A DNA stretch of 64,000 bases, taken from the NCBI GenBank assembly GCA_015956445.1, contig WIUZ02000004.1, forward strand, positions 2,170,001 to 2,234,000. Direction: 5' to 3'. The stretch comes from Thelephora terrestris. Its lineage: Eukaryota > Basidiomycota > Agaricomycetes > Thelephorales > Thelephoraceae. Shown one piece after another: positions 11,814-24,290 of the stretch. Made by a program: the position numbers and the translations under genes. The notes under the pieces are model-generated. The model ran no database searches, was not told the DNA's origin, and saw only the letters and a program-made list of their open reading frames with translations. How positions within the stretch are numbered: the stretch's first letter is position 1; each line of letters opens with the position of its first letter.

Positions 11814-14503
11814 CTAGAAGCCATCCGCGCCATCTACGATTGCTGCCCTCTTCCTCGGCAGATGACCAGGTGTATTCCCATCAGAAACAACCTCCGCAAA
11901 GCTCACCCTCCTCTCCTGTTCAAAGCCCCGTGTGGGTGGCAGAGTTGCCACTACCTTGTCATGGGTTGGGACAGGGTCTGATCCAGCTCGTAGCATCGGA
12001 AAAGGCAATGAATTCAATGGATCGCCACCTCCAGACCTGCTCATGCCGTCAAGTTCGACAGGTAGACTTGCTTGGGTACGCCCCCTGGTCTCAGACTCCA
12101 CGAGACTATCCAACTTCGAATCGGACGTCCACGCCCTCTTCGTGCATCCTATCGTCAGGTTCTCCAGCGAGTTGGTAACAATCCGTGGATCGGAGTCCTG
12201 TTTTGGGCTAGCCTCTGTCCTCAGGAAGGAATCGGAGGACCTCTGGCTGGATCCCTCGGTCCTGATCAACTGTGGCAGCTGGCCCTCACTCCCTGGTTGA
12301 GTGGACTCAGAACCATCGCTTTCTTTAACACTAGCGTCCGTATCACCGGCGGAAGATTCACCATCGGGAACGACCTCGTTAGCAAGTCCGGACGAGCTCG
12401 GAGGGACAAAGGGGAAGTACTCCTGGGGTACCACAGGCGGGAAGTATCCTCCAGCTTCCTCCCTCAGCGGCGACCCATGTTGCACCCACTGGTGTTGCAC
12501 GTGTGTGGGCGCGCCGACAGCCGCATATGGATTCACGCCGGCTCCGGGTCTCCCCCACAATGCGCCGGGACTCATCGTCACTCCGGGCGAGAATGGCGTG
12601 TACGGAGTCAAAATATGGGGTATGTTGCCCATTTGAGGACCATCCTGTCTGTTCGTTGGCGGATTCCCTAGTTGAGGACCGCCATGAACGTTAGGCGATG
12701 GCTGAGGAAGGAACGTGAAAGAAGGCATAGAAGGAGTCATCGGCGGGAGCCCGTGGGGGGTCATCGTTACGACGTTATGGGGATGATGAAGCGGGGAGAT
12801 CGGGTGGTGGGGGTGATGGAGCGGTGATAGTGTATTGGGGGAAAGAGTGTGAGGGTGTGGGAAGCCTGCGACAGACGGAGGGGGTAGTGCAATCCTTCCG
12901 GGATGTGGGAAGTTAGAGTTCGAGGGCGGCGACACCGGCGACTTTGTGCATGCTCGTTCAACGGGATGCCTTCCGTCTAGTGGCTGAGCGGAATTGGGGG
13001 ATGCCGAATGAGGGTTGACCGGCAGGGGATATGTCTGCTGTTCAGATGGGTTCTGATATTGTACCTGAGGCATATTAGGTAGGTATGGTGGGTAGACATC
13101 GTACGGAGAGGTGGCACCAGGCGTGGACCTGAATTCTGGGTATCTCAAGGGCATAGGGATGTGATTCGGGGGAATAGCCGAGTTTGGGCCAGCATATGAC
13201 CCAAGGAACTGCGATCCAGGTACTGGTGATGTAGGGACTGTGCTTGCTTGCGAGGCAGAAAACCTGTCGTAGTGGACTTTTAATGCCCGGCCGTTGAACT
13301 CATACCTGACGTCATGCTAGTATGAGACAGATTCTTCCTTGATTTGTTGCTTGTTGTGAGGCTCACCCGTTAAACATCTTTACTGCTCTTTCAGCGTCTA
13401 TTTCGCTCGCAAAGACGACAGTTCCGAATCCTCGGGATCGACCATCAGGCCCAAAGGCAACATCGGCTCGCAGTATTGTCCCCGCCTGCCTGAAAAGGTC
13501 CTTCAGATCTTGCCATTGACAATGGAAGGGGAGCTGTCAAAAGCTTAATTCGGGTCAGAGCAGAAGATTAGAAATTACCGACGTTTCCGACGAATAAACT
13601 TTTGGTTGCCGCGGCAGTTAACGGTCTTGGCAATGCCAAAAGCTCCTCGGCACTAGCAGGGGCTGTGAAGGTGGATTGGGGCAGAGGGCCAGGAAGAAGA
13701 GGTCCTGTATCAAATACCGCGTGATCAAAGGTGCGATCCCACACGACCAAGGAGAGAACTGAAGTACCCGGGGAGTGGTAACCCGTAGAAGAGGTAAGGG
13801 TGAGGTTGGGTCCATCGAATTCTGGAGGGATCCTGTCAGGCCTGACTTCGAGGGTTCTTGTCTGCCAGTTGTAACCGTTGAACATCTCAACAGCTCGTGT
13901 GGCATCTTCGGCCGAAGCAAGCAGGACTGTGCCGTAGCCTCTCGATCGGTTGTCTGGGCCAAGCGAAACATCTGCCCGGAGGACGGTCCCAGCCTTGCGG
14001 AAAAGATCTTTGAGGTCCTGCCACCGGACTCGATATGGAAGCTGCGATTTCCATCAGGAACTGAGAAGGATGAGAGAGGGATGTATTACGTTTCCAACAA
14101 AGAGCTGGGTGCGAGTGTCTTTCGGAATCGGCAAACGCCCTTGGTTTGACGTTGCCATCTGAATGACAGCCTCGATATCGGCATTGCTCGGGGCAGGGGG
14201 CGGGGGAGGGGATGCAGATGAGAGAAAGGGAGAAGGGTTTTCCCTACTTGTCTGATGGGAGGTAAGCCACTAGAACTAAAGATGGGTCAATCAATAGGAA
14301 AAACATACGACAGACGTATGCACGGCTGCAGAGAGAGGGAATGCCATGGGTGAGAAATTGACTGTAGACTGCCCCGAGCGTGGAAAGGGGATGGGAGTTC
14401 CGGTAGAAGGAGTGGCTAACCGTGCTCCACAGTCGTGAGCGCGGCCTAGAGACAATCTGCGGACAAATGGAGTCCACTCAGTCACAGTAATCCGCGCTTG
14501 CAT
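11814..14503 (-). CDS. RNA-binding protein with two RRMs and a long Pro/His-rich tail
   Basis: The first RRM starts with DTRTQLFVGN (about 14060) and runs through LPYRVRWQDLKDLFRKAGTV to the RNP1-like DNRSRGYGTVLLASA. The chain continues NGYNWQTRTLEVRPDRIP and a linker. The second RRM begins KSLFVGN (about 13570) and continues WQDLKDLFRQAGTILRADVA and PDGRSRGFGTVVFAS. Both RRMs are split by introns near RNP2, at similar positions. The C-terminal exon of about 446 residues is disordered, rich in Pro, Ser and His (HHPHHPISPLHHPHN near 12800), and ends IVDGADGF. The arrangement resembles Gbp2/Hrb1-type fungal hnRNP proteins, but I would not name an orthologue. The first exon (Met at 14503) is the least certain part. 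Confidence 0.82.
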
Positions 14504-14671
14504 CTGCGCGACGTCATAGGCGTAATTATTTCATCGCAAACCTTGCTCGGTCAAAACATCCGTCCGTCCGATAAGATTATCGATATAATTCACCCGACTA
14601 CAGGTACAAGTACACGAGGCAAAGGAACAGAACAGGATTAAACAGAAGGCGAATTGAGTACATGACAACAT

Positions 14672-15240
<569 letters not shown>

Positions 15241-15490
15241 CTTTGGTGTTTGTGCAGTAGTTACGAAGGCAAGGGCAAGGAGGGAGGGATGCGGTGGTGG
15301 TGGTTGCTGGTTAAGAGTAGGTCTGGAGTGGGCGCTTGGTGATACGAGCGAGTTGTTTGGTTCCATCAGCTTGGTTTGTTTGTTCACGCGTTGGTCACGT
15401 GTTACTATATAAAGCCCTCTGTCACCTCACTGCAGCAGATCGTCCTTCTGTTAACAACCACCACCCTCTCTCTTCCCTTACCAGCCCATA
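15241..15490. promoter_or_regulatory. Bidirectional H2A/H2B promoter
   Basis: There are 250 bp between the divergent histone ATGs. Toward H2B lies an E-box-type cacgtg at 15396-15401 and a good TATA element, tatataaag, at 15406-15414, about 77-85 bp before the H2B ATG. No equally clear TATA was found toward H2A. Head-to-head histone pairs driven from one spacer are standard in fungi and allow matched S-phase expression. Confidence 0.8.
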
Positions 15491-16118
15491 ATGCCTGCCA
15501 AACCTGCCTCAACCGCTGGTAAAGCACCTGCGTCCACCGCGTCCAAAGCCCCTGCGAAGACCACTTCCGACACCTCCAAAGCTGCAAAGAAGACATCTAA
15601 GCCCGCGGCTTCTGGTGGTGAGACAGAGGGGAAGAAGAAGAGGAGAAAGGGAAGGAAGGAGACGTACTCTTCGTACATTTATAAAGGTTTGTGATATTTT
15701 GACGCGTGTATCAATCCGTGAACCGTTCTTATTGTGGACGCGTCTAGTGCTCAAGCAGGTTCACCCTGATACCGGTATCTCCAACAAGGCAATGGCCATC
15801 TTGAATTCGTTTGTCAACGATATCTTTGAACGCATTGCTACTGAAGCTTCAAGTGAGCCTCACTCATCTCCTCACAATGGCCCTGTATTCTGATCGCGCG
15901 TGCACATTGGCAGAACTTGCCTCCTACTCGAAGAAGTCAACCATCTCCTCTCGCGAGATCCAGACTGCCGTGCGACTGATTCTTCCTGGTGAACTTGCTA
16001 AGCACGCCATCTCTGAGGGAACTAAGTCCGTAACCAAGGTTAGTCAGTCCCATAGGGTCAAATATTACCTCTCTGACGACTGCTCCGTCTCTAGTTCTCC
16101 AGTGCTGGTACCAAGTAA
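15491..16118 (+). CDS. HTB1: Histone H2B
   Basis: The start [19 protein letters not shown] opens a Lys/Ala/Pro-rich tail. The core follows with [17 protein letters not shown], then across introns [55 protein letters not shown] and [19 protein letters not shown]. The last exon is FSSAGTK with TAA at 16116-16118. The lysine in the C-terminal helix (AVTK/SVTK region) is the conserved ubiquitination site. Three introns of normal size are present. The tail is typical for basidiomycete H2B. Confidence 0.97.
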
Positions 16119-16392
16119 ACTATCGGCTAATCTCATCTTATCTTTCGATTCATTGTGCAATCGTGTACCATACGTCGTCGTATTTCACACATCCTTCTGT
16201 TGTATTCGATTGTGTGGATATCTAACTTGTTTTACCTGATTGCGTTGAGTCGTTTTGGAATTGCTGTTTAACATTACAACTTGTGATTATGAGAACTTGG
16301 CGAGAGAACCCTTTGATAATATTACTGCTCGTCATCTCTAAGAAAACTCCAAGACGTCGATTCCCTTGAGAGTTCCATCCTATTCAGTGCAA

Positions 16393-18602
16393 TCAGGTTA
16401 CCTTGGTGCTGCGTTTTAGTTGTGTGGATCGGAACTCCCTCACCTTTATCAACAAGATTCGACTTTCGTCCATCATAACTTCAGCGACTTGGACCGTTTC
16501 TTCCGTGACGACCTCTCGATAAGGCAGCGCTGACCAAATCTCCACCTCGAATACCTTCTTCGTGTTTGCAACTGGGTCCTTCGTAGTCACCACCTTCCAC
16601 TTGTTCTTGTCTTCGTCCTGCTTCTCGTTTCCGTTCGCAATGATGGCACCCTTGACGACGTTTGGGTTGAAATCCCGGATCCTCAGCTTACGTGTGCCCG
16701 TCCCATGTTCCGGATGGTGGTGCCCATGAGCGTGTGCATCCCCGTTCCTTTCACCGTCTAGCACGCATTCAGCCGTTCGCAGTCCGTGTATAGCGTGTTG
16801 CCAGTTGGTGGAGAGCTGGTCTTGAAACCACCGAGTGTTTTGCGGACCCCATTCGTGCCACTCGTAACGTCCCACGGTCTTCCAGATGCTCGTCCCTTCC
16901 AAAGTCGTCTCGGTCCCCGTTTGCGCCTCAGCCTGGGGAGCTGGCACATTGTCATCCTCAGGGATGTGGAAAATCTGGTCAACCCAAGCCAGCGATAACA
17001 AATCTTCTGGCCTCATAGGGCCACCGTTCTGCTCAAAATCCGTCGACGAAGACGAAGACCCAGGAAGTTGGCTGTTCTGGCGGGAAGATACAAGGTGGAA
17101 GCCCGATACCCTGTTCTCATCGATAGAGTCCAAGAATAATTTGGCGTGTATGAAGAAGATAAAGCAGTCGAACGTGTGTGGCGCGCCTTCGCCTACGTGA
17201 TCATCTGGGTTGACGGTCCCGATGGCGCACCCGAGAATACGTTCCTCGGGTTTGAGGTGGTGGTCGCGGACTGTCCGAGGGAACGGGGAGGGTCGAGTAT
17301 TTTGTGTCGTGAACAACGGAAGACTCCCTGGAGAGGGGTTGCAGTTAATAGTAAGGTACCAGAACAAATGAGTTTGCTTGAGCTGTGGAAGCAAGAAAGC
17401 TGACCGAAGGGTCGGGCTCGGGTACGCAGAAGGGCCAGAGGGGTCGGTAAACGTGAAGACCTCGAACGCGCCCATTTGCTTAGCCACCAGAAATGCGGAC
17501 TTCGAGAGGAAACAGAAATCTTCGATTCCGTTCGGACGAATAGCACACCGCTTCGATGACATGCAAGCCTAGATCAGGGCGTAATTTCCAGAGGTGTACG
17601 GGAAAGAGGGTGACGAAGGAAAGAACTCACGGATCCCCGTGCACCATGTTTCCAATTCCAGATCTCCAAGAAGGCAGAATACACACCGGTATTATCGACG
17701 ACCTCCTTTGCCAGGGTACCCAAGAGATCGTCAAGAATCCGCAACCTATAAGCAGGGACGTGTTCAATACCCCCTGCAACTTGTGCCCTGAGGATGAACG
17801 GTAAGAAGGGTGATCCCGCTTGCGGGTGTGTTTCGTTAGTGGACAAGGTCCGAAGATGGATATGGTAGAAGTATTGTGACCTTGCGCCACATGTTGAGCA
17901 TCGTTCCGTTAATCGGCTAGATCAGCCGTGGAGATAAACTCACTTGGGAGGGGCGAGAGCCATGAGAACTAACAAGTCCTGCTCGGGGTCCATTGTAAAG
18001 TCTAGAATTGTCATGCCGAACGCGTACGTCCAGCTTTCCCCTTTGGGGTTGCCGTTCGGGGTATCGTTGGCACCATACGGAGTGTTGGCCTCACTGGGCC
18101 CTGCACCTTCCTCGACGGAAGCTTGCAGGGTGGAGTAAGGCGGAAGGCGATAGAAGGTGACATTCTCAGAAAACCTCCTGTCGTTGGCGGCATTCTGCCC
18201 GATGGCATAGATTCCATTCACAAAGTCGTACATGTATGCGGTGTGTGGACATTCGACCTTGTGCATCGCGGTCCAATCGAGGCTGTTCCACCTACGTTGT
18301 GACATGAGAAGGCGCTGTTTACGGGCGGCATAGGGTACGGTGGACGCCTGAGTGGCCTGGAGCTGGTGGTAGGCGAGGTCGATAGTATAAGACAGGAAAG
18401 CAGACTTCTGCACTGTATTCCTTATGAGCTTGCATGTCTGTGACGCGGGTATTAATGTGTTAGCCAGGTTTGAGTCCACAAGTGGCTCTGATTTTCCTAC
18501 CATGGTCGAGCGTATGAGATCTCTGTAAGAAACGAAAGAGAGTATGTGACAGATTATTTCTACTGGGAAATCCAGCAGGGCGAACTGCCCTCCCATTTTC
18601 AT
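16393..18602 (-). CDS. F-box-like protein, large C-terminal domain
   Basis: The start MKMGGQFALLDFPVEIICHI continues LSFVSYRDLIRST, an N-terminal F-box-like helix pair of the type that binds Skp1 in SCF ubiquitin ligases. After an intron comes TCKLIRNTVQKSAFLSYTID and a domain of over 600 residues with no clear repeats. It continues through exons at about 17846-17640 (AYRLRILDDLLGTLAKEVV, then an aromatic IWNWKHG) and a final exon of about 385 residues ending LKRSTKVT. The last exon has a His-rich patch (DAHAHGHHHPEHG). Proteins with this layout are common and expanded in Agaricomycetes; substrates are unknown. The frame is open upstream of the chosen Met to 18842, so an earlier start cannot be excluded. 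Confidence 0.82.
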
Positions 18603-18948
18603 CGGTTTGCGCGAGGAAGAGGGACGAGGTTGGCAGAACAGAAGTGAGGAGGCGGTGGTAATGAATTGAGTGGCGGGTCCACTGCGTGATATCTGTCGGC
18701 TCGGACCCGTCGCGGGAGGTTCGGGCACAAAAACACCGCTACGGAATCCCACATTGTTCCGATCCAGTAACCTCCAGTGACCCTCCCTCAACCAGCAGAC
18801 ATCCCACCCAGATGCTGTCGAAACGCGTTGTGTTTGTCGCAAGGGGGCGTGCCTCTATCAGCCCTCAATCATTTTCTAAGGGACTGTAAGTTGCCTTATA
18901 CTTGGTTTCCGTTGGTCCGCAATCGCGGCGTGTTTCCCTCCCCTCGAG

Positions 18949-20676
18949 ATGTTCCGTCTGCTCACTGCTCTTCGAATTATCGCCCTTTCCGTCTCAGGAT
19001 ATCTGTCAATGCATACACTAGAAAGTCCAAATTCCATTCGACACGTCTCGTCGCCGGTGCGTCACCCACTACCGTACCAGTGATGTCCGCTGGCTTACCA
19101 GATTTCCTGCTCAGCCGAGACCGTGAAGGTCCCCACTATGGCCGAATCAATTACGGAGGGTACTCTCAAGTCTTGGACGAAAAAGGTTGGGGATTCTGTT
19201 GCTGCCGACGAGGAGGTCGCAACCATCGAGACCGACAAAGTATGACGTATCGGTTCTCCACTTCGAGATTCGTTTCCGCTGACTATTCACCGGAATAGAT
19301 TGATGTTTCCGTCAACTCACCTTATGACGGTGTCATCACGGAGATCCTGGCAGACGAAGAATCTACTGTGTCCGTTGGTCAGGAGCTGTTTAGAGTGGAG
19401 CGTGGTGAGAAGGGCGCTGCCCCTCCTACTCCCCCTCCTCCGAAAGAAGAGGCGGAGCCCAAGGAGGAATCGAAACCCGCAGAGAAGGTCCCTGAGGCAA
19501 AACCCCCTAGACAGCCAGAGCCTACTCCCCAAGCCAAAGCTGCTGAGAAACAGAAACAGCCGGAGCCTGCGAAGGAGAAGCCTGCCCCCAAACAGCCGGA
19601 GCCTGCAAAGGAAAAGCCTGCCCCCAAACAGGCTGCTGCTGCAGGCAATCGGGGTGAGACACGCGTGAAGATGAACAGGATGAGACAGACGATCGCGAAG
19701 AGACTGAAGGATAGTCAGAACGCTGCTGCTTCACTGACGACCTTCAATGAGATCGACATGTCTGCACTTATGGCCTTCAGGAAGAAGTACAAGGACGAGG
19801 TCCTGAAAGCCCACGATGTGAAACTCGGTTACATGAGTGCGTTTGCTAAGGCTGCTTGTCTTGCCCTGAAGGAGCTACCTTCTGCCAATGCCTACATCGA
19901 GGTGCGTCGTCTCATCTCGGGTATATCGTATCTCGTTCCGATGTAACCATGGAACATCTGATAGGGAGACGAGATGGTCTACCACGACTACGTCGATCTT
20001 AGCGTGGCGGTCGCAACTCCTAAAGGTTTAGTAACCCCGGTCGTACGGAATGCGGAGAATATGGGATTTGTTGACATCGAGAAGGAGATTGCAAATCTCG
20101 GCAAGAAGGTACGACGAGCCGCAAACAATCAATAAGCCACACTCTGACATGACATGTTCTAGGCCCGGGATGGCAAACTGGCGTTAGAAGACATGGCCGG
20201 AGGCACGTTTACCATGTGAGTTCAAGGTTCCGCAGTCAGTTGTGGCTATTTGATATTGACTTGTGGCTTGCACCGCCCTAGTTCCAACGGAGGAGTATTT
20301 GGCTCGTTATTCGGAACCCCAATCATAAACCTTCCTCAATCAGCGGTGTTAGGCGAGTGTCATTCTGATCACAAGTCATTCTCCTCGTTCCCCGGAACCC
20401 GGAGTGACGGCAGGTGAATACGGATGTTGATTGTTGATCCAAATACAGGAATGCACTCAATCAAGGAAAAACCAGTTGTGGTCGACGGCCAGATTGTGAT
20501 ACGACCAATCATGGTCGTCGCCCTTACGTACGACCACAGGATGTTAGACGGTCGGGAAGCGGTTACTTTCCTCGGTGAGCAGACTGGTGAAAACGGAGGA
20601 CGGATTGATCTGATGCCATCGAACAGTGCGAGTGAAGGAGTATTTGGAAGACCCGCAGAAGATGTTACTACTTTAG
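18949..20676 (+). CDS. KGD2: Dihydrolipoyllysine succinyltransferase (E2 of 2-oxoglutarate dehydrogenase)
   Basis: This mitochondrial TCA-cycle enzyme transfers the succinyl group from lipoate to CoA. The short first exons ([17 protein letters not shown]...) would supply a mitochondrial presequence. The lipoyl domain runs from [20 protein letters not shown] to [20 protein letters not shown], with the lipoylated Lys in ETDK. An Ala/Pro/Glu/Lys-rich linker with a 12-residue tandem repeat follows, leading straight into the catalytic domain ([20 protein letters not shown]) without a peripheral subunit-binding domain, as usual for eukaryotic DLST. The catalytic end shows [17 protein letters not shown], containing the DHRxxDG active-site motif. 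A final intron then joins to [16 protein letters not shown] and TAG at 20674-20676. At least seven introns are needed. It is head to head with the F-box gene. Confidence 0.94.
19554..19625 (+). repeat. Tandem 36-bp repeat in the DLST linker
   Basis: There are two in-frame copies (19554-19589 and 19590-19625) encoding [12 protein letters not shown], differing at only a few bases, with a third partial unit (KQ) after them. The repeat lengthens the flexible arm that swings the lipoyl domain between active sites. Confidence 0.85.
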
Positions 20677-21277
20677 GCTGGAGCAGCTCATCGTCCCTGT
20701 TGATATCACCGTCAATTGGTTTACTACTTGCAAACAGCTACTCTATTCATGGCGCCATGCTTGCCCGAGTGACCGGACGAGTTGATAGTGAACAGTAGGG
20801 GGGTTAACGACACAATGGCGTCAGGGCCACGTTGAATTCGAGATGCAGGGTCCTGTTTCATATCCTTGCTGATCCTTGCCGCGCTCAGTCCGTCTGGCGG
20901 TCCGGTTCCGTATCCTGAGGCTTGACGTCCAGTTGAGGGGAGAGAAGGGAAGCCCTGAAAACGACATGAATGTAGGTCATGTGTATACGGCGACCGCTCG
21001 GATGTGGTCAAAACCGAAGATCGACCTCACGACTCGCGAGATCATCCGAGGGAGCGCCACGTTGGGCCACCTGGCCACAAGCAATACATGCGAGCCGGGG
21101 CGTGGCCGGCCGAGAAAATGACAATGGACAATTAAGGGAAGACCTGGTTGATCGGATCTTTCCGTCGGAGCACGAAATCGCACCCACCGTAAGCAACAAA
21201 ACGAAGAGGGGTCAGCCCACCACAGCCTCGTTTTTTTTTCCCACTCTCTCCCCCCTCACACTCAACCATCCAACACA
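20677..21277. other. Intergenic region, no gene seen
   Basis: This holds the 3' UTR of KGD2 and the promoter of the next plus-strand gene. Small open frames here have no family likeness. A T run (21231-21239) and pyrimidine-rich sequence precede the ATG at 21278, as often seen just upstream of basidiomycete start sites. Confidence 0.55.
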
Positions 21278-22529
21278 ATGATTCTCGTCCACAAGCCTCT
21301 CCCAATGCCTTCCCCATCTTCTTCACGCTTCCACAGGCGACTCCCATCTGCGCCCCATGTCTCCGTCCAGCCAACACAGACGCCCGGACTTCTCTCCATC
21401 ATCCCGAAACAGCAGCGGTCCTCTCAGCAGCACAAGTCTCAACAACGGATGACGCCCCTCAAGGAGAATCAGAGACAGAATCGTCTACCTAAGACTTCGA
21501 GCGCAAAGTCAGCCGTCGTTCTCCCGGAAGTTATCAAGCTCTCTGTAGTCGAGTCGGATAAGCCAAAGTCACTCAAGGCTCAATCCAAGAACACTTCCAC
21601 ACCAGATAAGAGTTCTTCGGGCCGGACCCACCAGAAACGTGGCCCCAAGGACAAGGCTACTGCTGACAGGTACTGGTTTCCAACATTTTTCGTTGTCTGC
21701 GGTATTCACACGGCGAAAACACAGGAGCGCTCCTCCGACGCCCGCTAAGCAAACTCGTCGACCAGCTCGTCAGCCCTCTCCTCCCGCCCTTTGCGCCCAG
21801 GCTGAGGCTTCACTACACATCGTTTCCGAACCAAAGAATCCATCTTCAAATTTTTTTGACCCTTTCCTCAGTAATTCATCAGACTCGGACCTCACGGACA
21901 CTAAATCGAAGTCAACTTTCAAATCACTGCCCCCTCCAAAGCTTGGACGGCCCTCAGGTAAACTCGCAAACCGCCGTCAACAGTCAATCGATGCCACGCA
22001 GACCCCGACCAAGGCCATCCCAGTCCCTCGGTCGAACAAGGGGCGCTCAGCTAACGTGGCCAATGTCTCTCGCTCCGCTCCCGTCAGCAACGTCAAATCT
22101 ACCGTCCTCCAGACCCATTTGGAAGACCCCTTCCCGATTTGTGACGATATGACGGATATTGATGGCGAGGGTAGCCGTCCAAGTACCCCTGTTCCAAAAG
22201 TCCCTACCCGGCAGCAGCGATCTATCTTTTTCGACAATGGCCCCCGCACCGCTCCATTGTCTTCGATGACCACCAGTTTTCCTTTCAGCCTGAGCACTCC
22301 CTCCCCGACCGTTCGCAAACACCATCGTGCTCCTTCCGACGGTGTGTTCAACATGTCGCTTGACGAGGACTCCTCTTCCGATAATTCAGAGGGGCTCCGT
22401 AACCTATTCAACGACTTGCTGTCGCACAAGCGCCGGTCAGATGGTCAAAAGGCGGGGTACTTCGCGAGTTCTCAGTTCCAAAACTCGCCGAGCCCAGAGG
22501 ATCTCCCTGCTCCAGATTTTATCCATTGA
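21278..22529 (+). CDS. Disordered protein with a C-terminal PNRC-like motif
   Basis: Two exons are joined by an intron at about 21669-21725. The chain of about 400 residues is rich in Ser, Pro, Lys and Arg and predicted to be disordered, with Thr-Pro and Ser-Pro sites that could be kinase targets. An early segment contains PGLLSIIPKQQRSSQQHK. The C-terminus reads GYFASSQFQNSPSPEDLPAP then DFIH. That tail resembles the short PNRC-type motif (aromatic-Ala-x-x-x-Phe-x-x-SPxPxxLPxPxF) found in the fungal and animal decapping activators related to PNRC2 and Edc1/Edc2. The likely role, by inference, is binding Dcp1 and promoting mRNA decapping. The rest of the protein I do not recognise. The start is chosen at the first ATG after a pyrimidine-rich leader. 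Confidence 0.75.
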
Positions 22530-24290
22530 TTTGCTCTTGTCAAGTCAGAAACCTCGCAAGTTGTAGAGGTAATATTCCCCTGGTCCTATATTTTCTCCTC
22601 AACTCATTCCAGATCCGCAGTAGATATTCTGGCCGTCCAGCACATGTTGTTCCCTCTCCCCCTCCTGAAGACTCACGGCTAGCGTCGGCCCTCATACTCC
22701 CCCCGCACCGTCACTATCACTCCATTGCCGGTCCCCTCCTTCCCCTCCTCACGCTTACATATCACACCGACGTTACGCCTTTTACGTGTTCCGGTTTCAT
22801 GGTTGTTGGTCATCGTTTAGATTGCTACTCTTTGCTTTCCGTCGTTTTCGCAGTTTTCCCCGGTCGCTCCCGGTCACGGTTCCCTCGCACAGGACATCTC
22901 CCCACCTCTCGACGCCCACCTTCATGATGGGTACACCTCCAACTCGGCTCCTTGTGGTGCCCTGCTTGTCAGGGTATTACTTTCCGTCGTCAGTTCTCAT
23001 TCTCTTTATCGCACCGCTCTGAATGTTTCTTTATTGCGCTACATTGCTTTCGTGTTTCGTCTCCTCGTTTGCCTGGTTCTCTCCCGTATGGGGGTCATGG
23101 ACATGTATCAAAAGGCGTTGAGGGCAAAAGTTGAAGAAGATATATTCACACTAATATCTTGCCTCCGACCCCACCTTCACCACCCCCACTCTACCCGACT
23201 ACTCCCACTTCTTACCCTTCCCATCGCCTGCCCGCCAATTATCATCCACCCGGTTGCGTATTGCTTATTTATACCGCTGTTCGCGAGCAACTGCCGCGCT
23301 GGACCACACCGCATTCTTGGCGTGCCTACATCCTCCTTGACTCCCTGGGCTTGGAATAATCAATGCAAACTTTACTCTAAACACCTCCTTCGTCGTCCTA
23401 CCTCTCCCCCGCCTTCCCCGCGACGATGGGGTATTTCTCCACCTTCCCCCCCGCTGCTCTCCAAGCCCCCTCCCCAGCACCTCCCTGTATCAAGTATTTT
23501 CGTTAGCCATCGTCACTTCTTGCATTTTTCCCTCGATCTTCTTGTAGTATTATAGGTGCTTTTTGGCTGTTCTCTGGTTCCTCGGCACGCATGCACGCGG
23601 ACACCATTGCAAGTCAAAAGGCCTCCCTTTCCCCCCTGACGGGCATTTTTATTCGGTTTTGTTTGTCGTGACCTTGGACTTTTTTTTATTTGTCTGGTGT
23701 ACGTTGCTGGTTTTGTTGTGAGTGAACCCGTCCGCTCCACTCGTCCATGATACTGACCAGCGTTCTTTAGATCTTTGTTTTGTCGTACCTATCGCACTCA
23801 TACCCCCTGCTTTGACGGCCGCTCTGCAATCTTCCTAGGTTTTTATGCATCACGCTCGTCGTCCCAGAGATGATGAACTTGACCGTCAAGTCATCACGAG
23901 AGGGTTTCAAGTTTCACCCCACCTCGCTTCCTCTACCCACTCTCGTTTCCACCTGTCCCACATCATACACATTCCACTCATTTACGCCCTGTGGCTATAT
24001 TTTTTCTTTTCTTTGATGTCAACCTACCTCGCCACTCTTCCCTGATCCTCGATTTGGTTGGCTTGTACCATAGATCAAGCAAGCCATCACACTATACGCT
24101 CGCTCCAGTCCTATTTCTTCTTCTTCACGCTCATAATGCCCTTTCTTCATTTCCTTGTCTTCATGTCCGTTTTTACACACACTTGTTCCATGTACGGCCT
24201 CGTCTATTCTCTTTTCTCTTTTTCCAGCCGATGACGATGGTTGTTTCTTACATCTTACGTCGCCTAAGTACATAGTGCCCCAATACAATT
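22530..24290 (+). other. Long pyrimidine-rich non-coding tract
   Basis: About 1.7 kb shows strong C+T excess on the plus strand without a convincing gene. The open frames in it are low-complexity (Leu, Pro, Ser, Phe) as expected from C/T-rich sequence. It directly follows the PNRC-motif gene in the same direction, so an unusually long 3' UTR or a separate non-coding transcript is most likely. Confidence 0.5.

Noticed and set aside
19300-19668. Arg/Lys-rich and Gly-rich frames inside the KGD2 gene
   Set aside because: They are shifted or opposite-strand readings of the Pro/Lys-rich linker and its 36-bp repeat.
22530-24290. Many plus-strand frames of 60-170 codons in the pyrimidine tract
   Set aside because: Their Leu/Pro/Ser/Phe composition follows directly from C/T-rich sequence and none matches a family.
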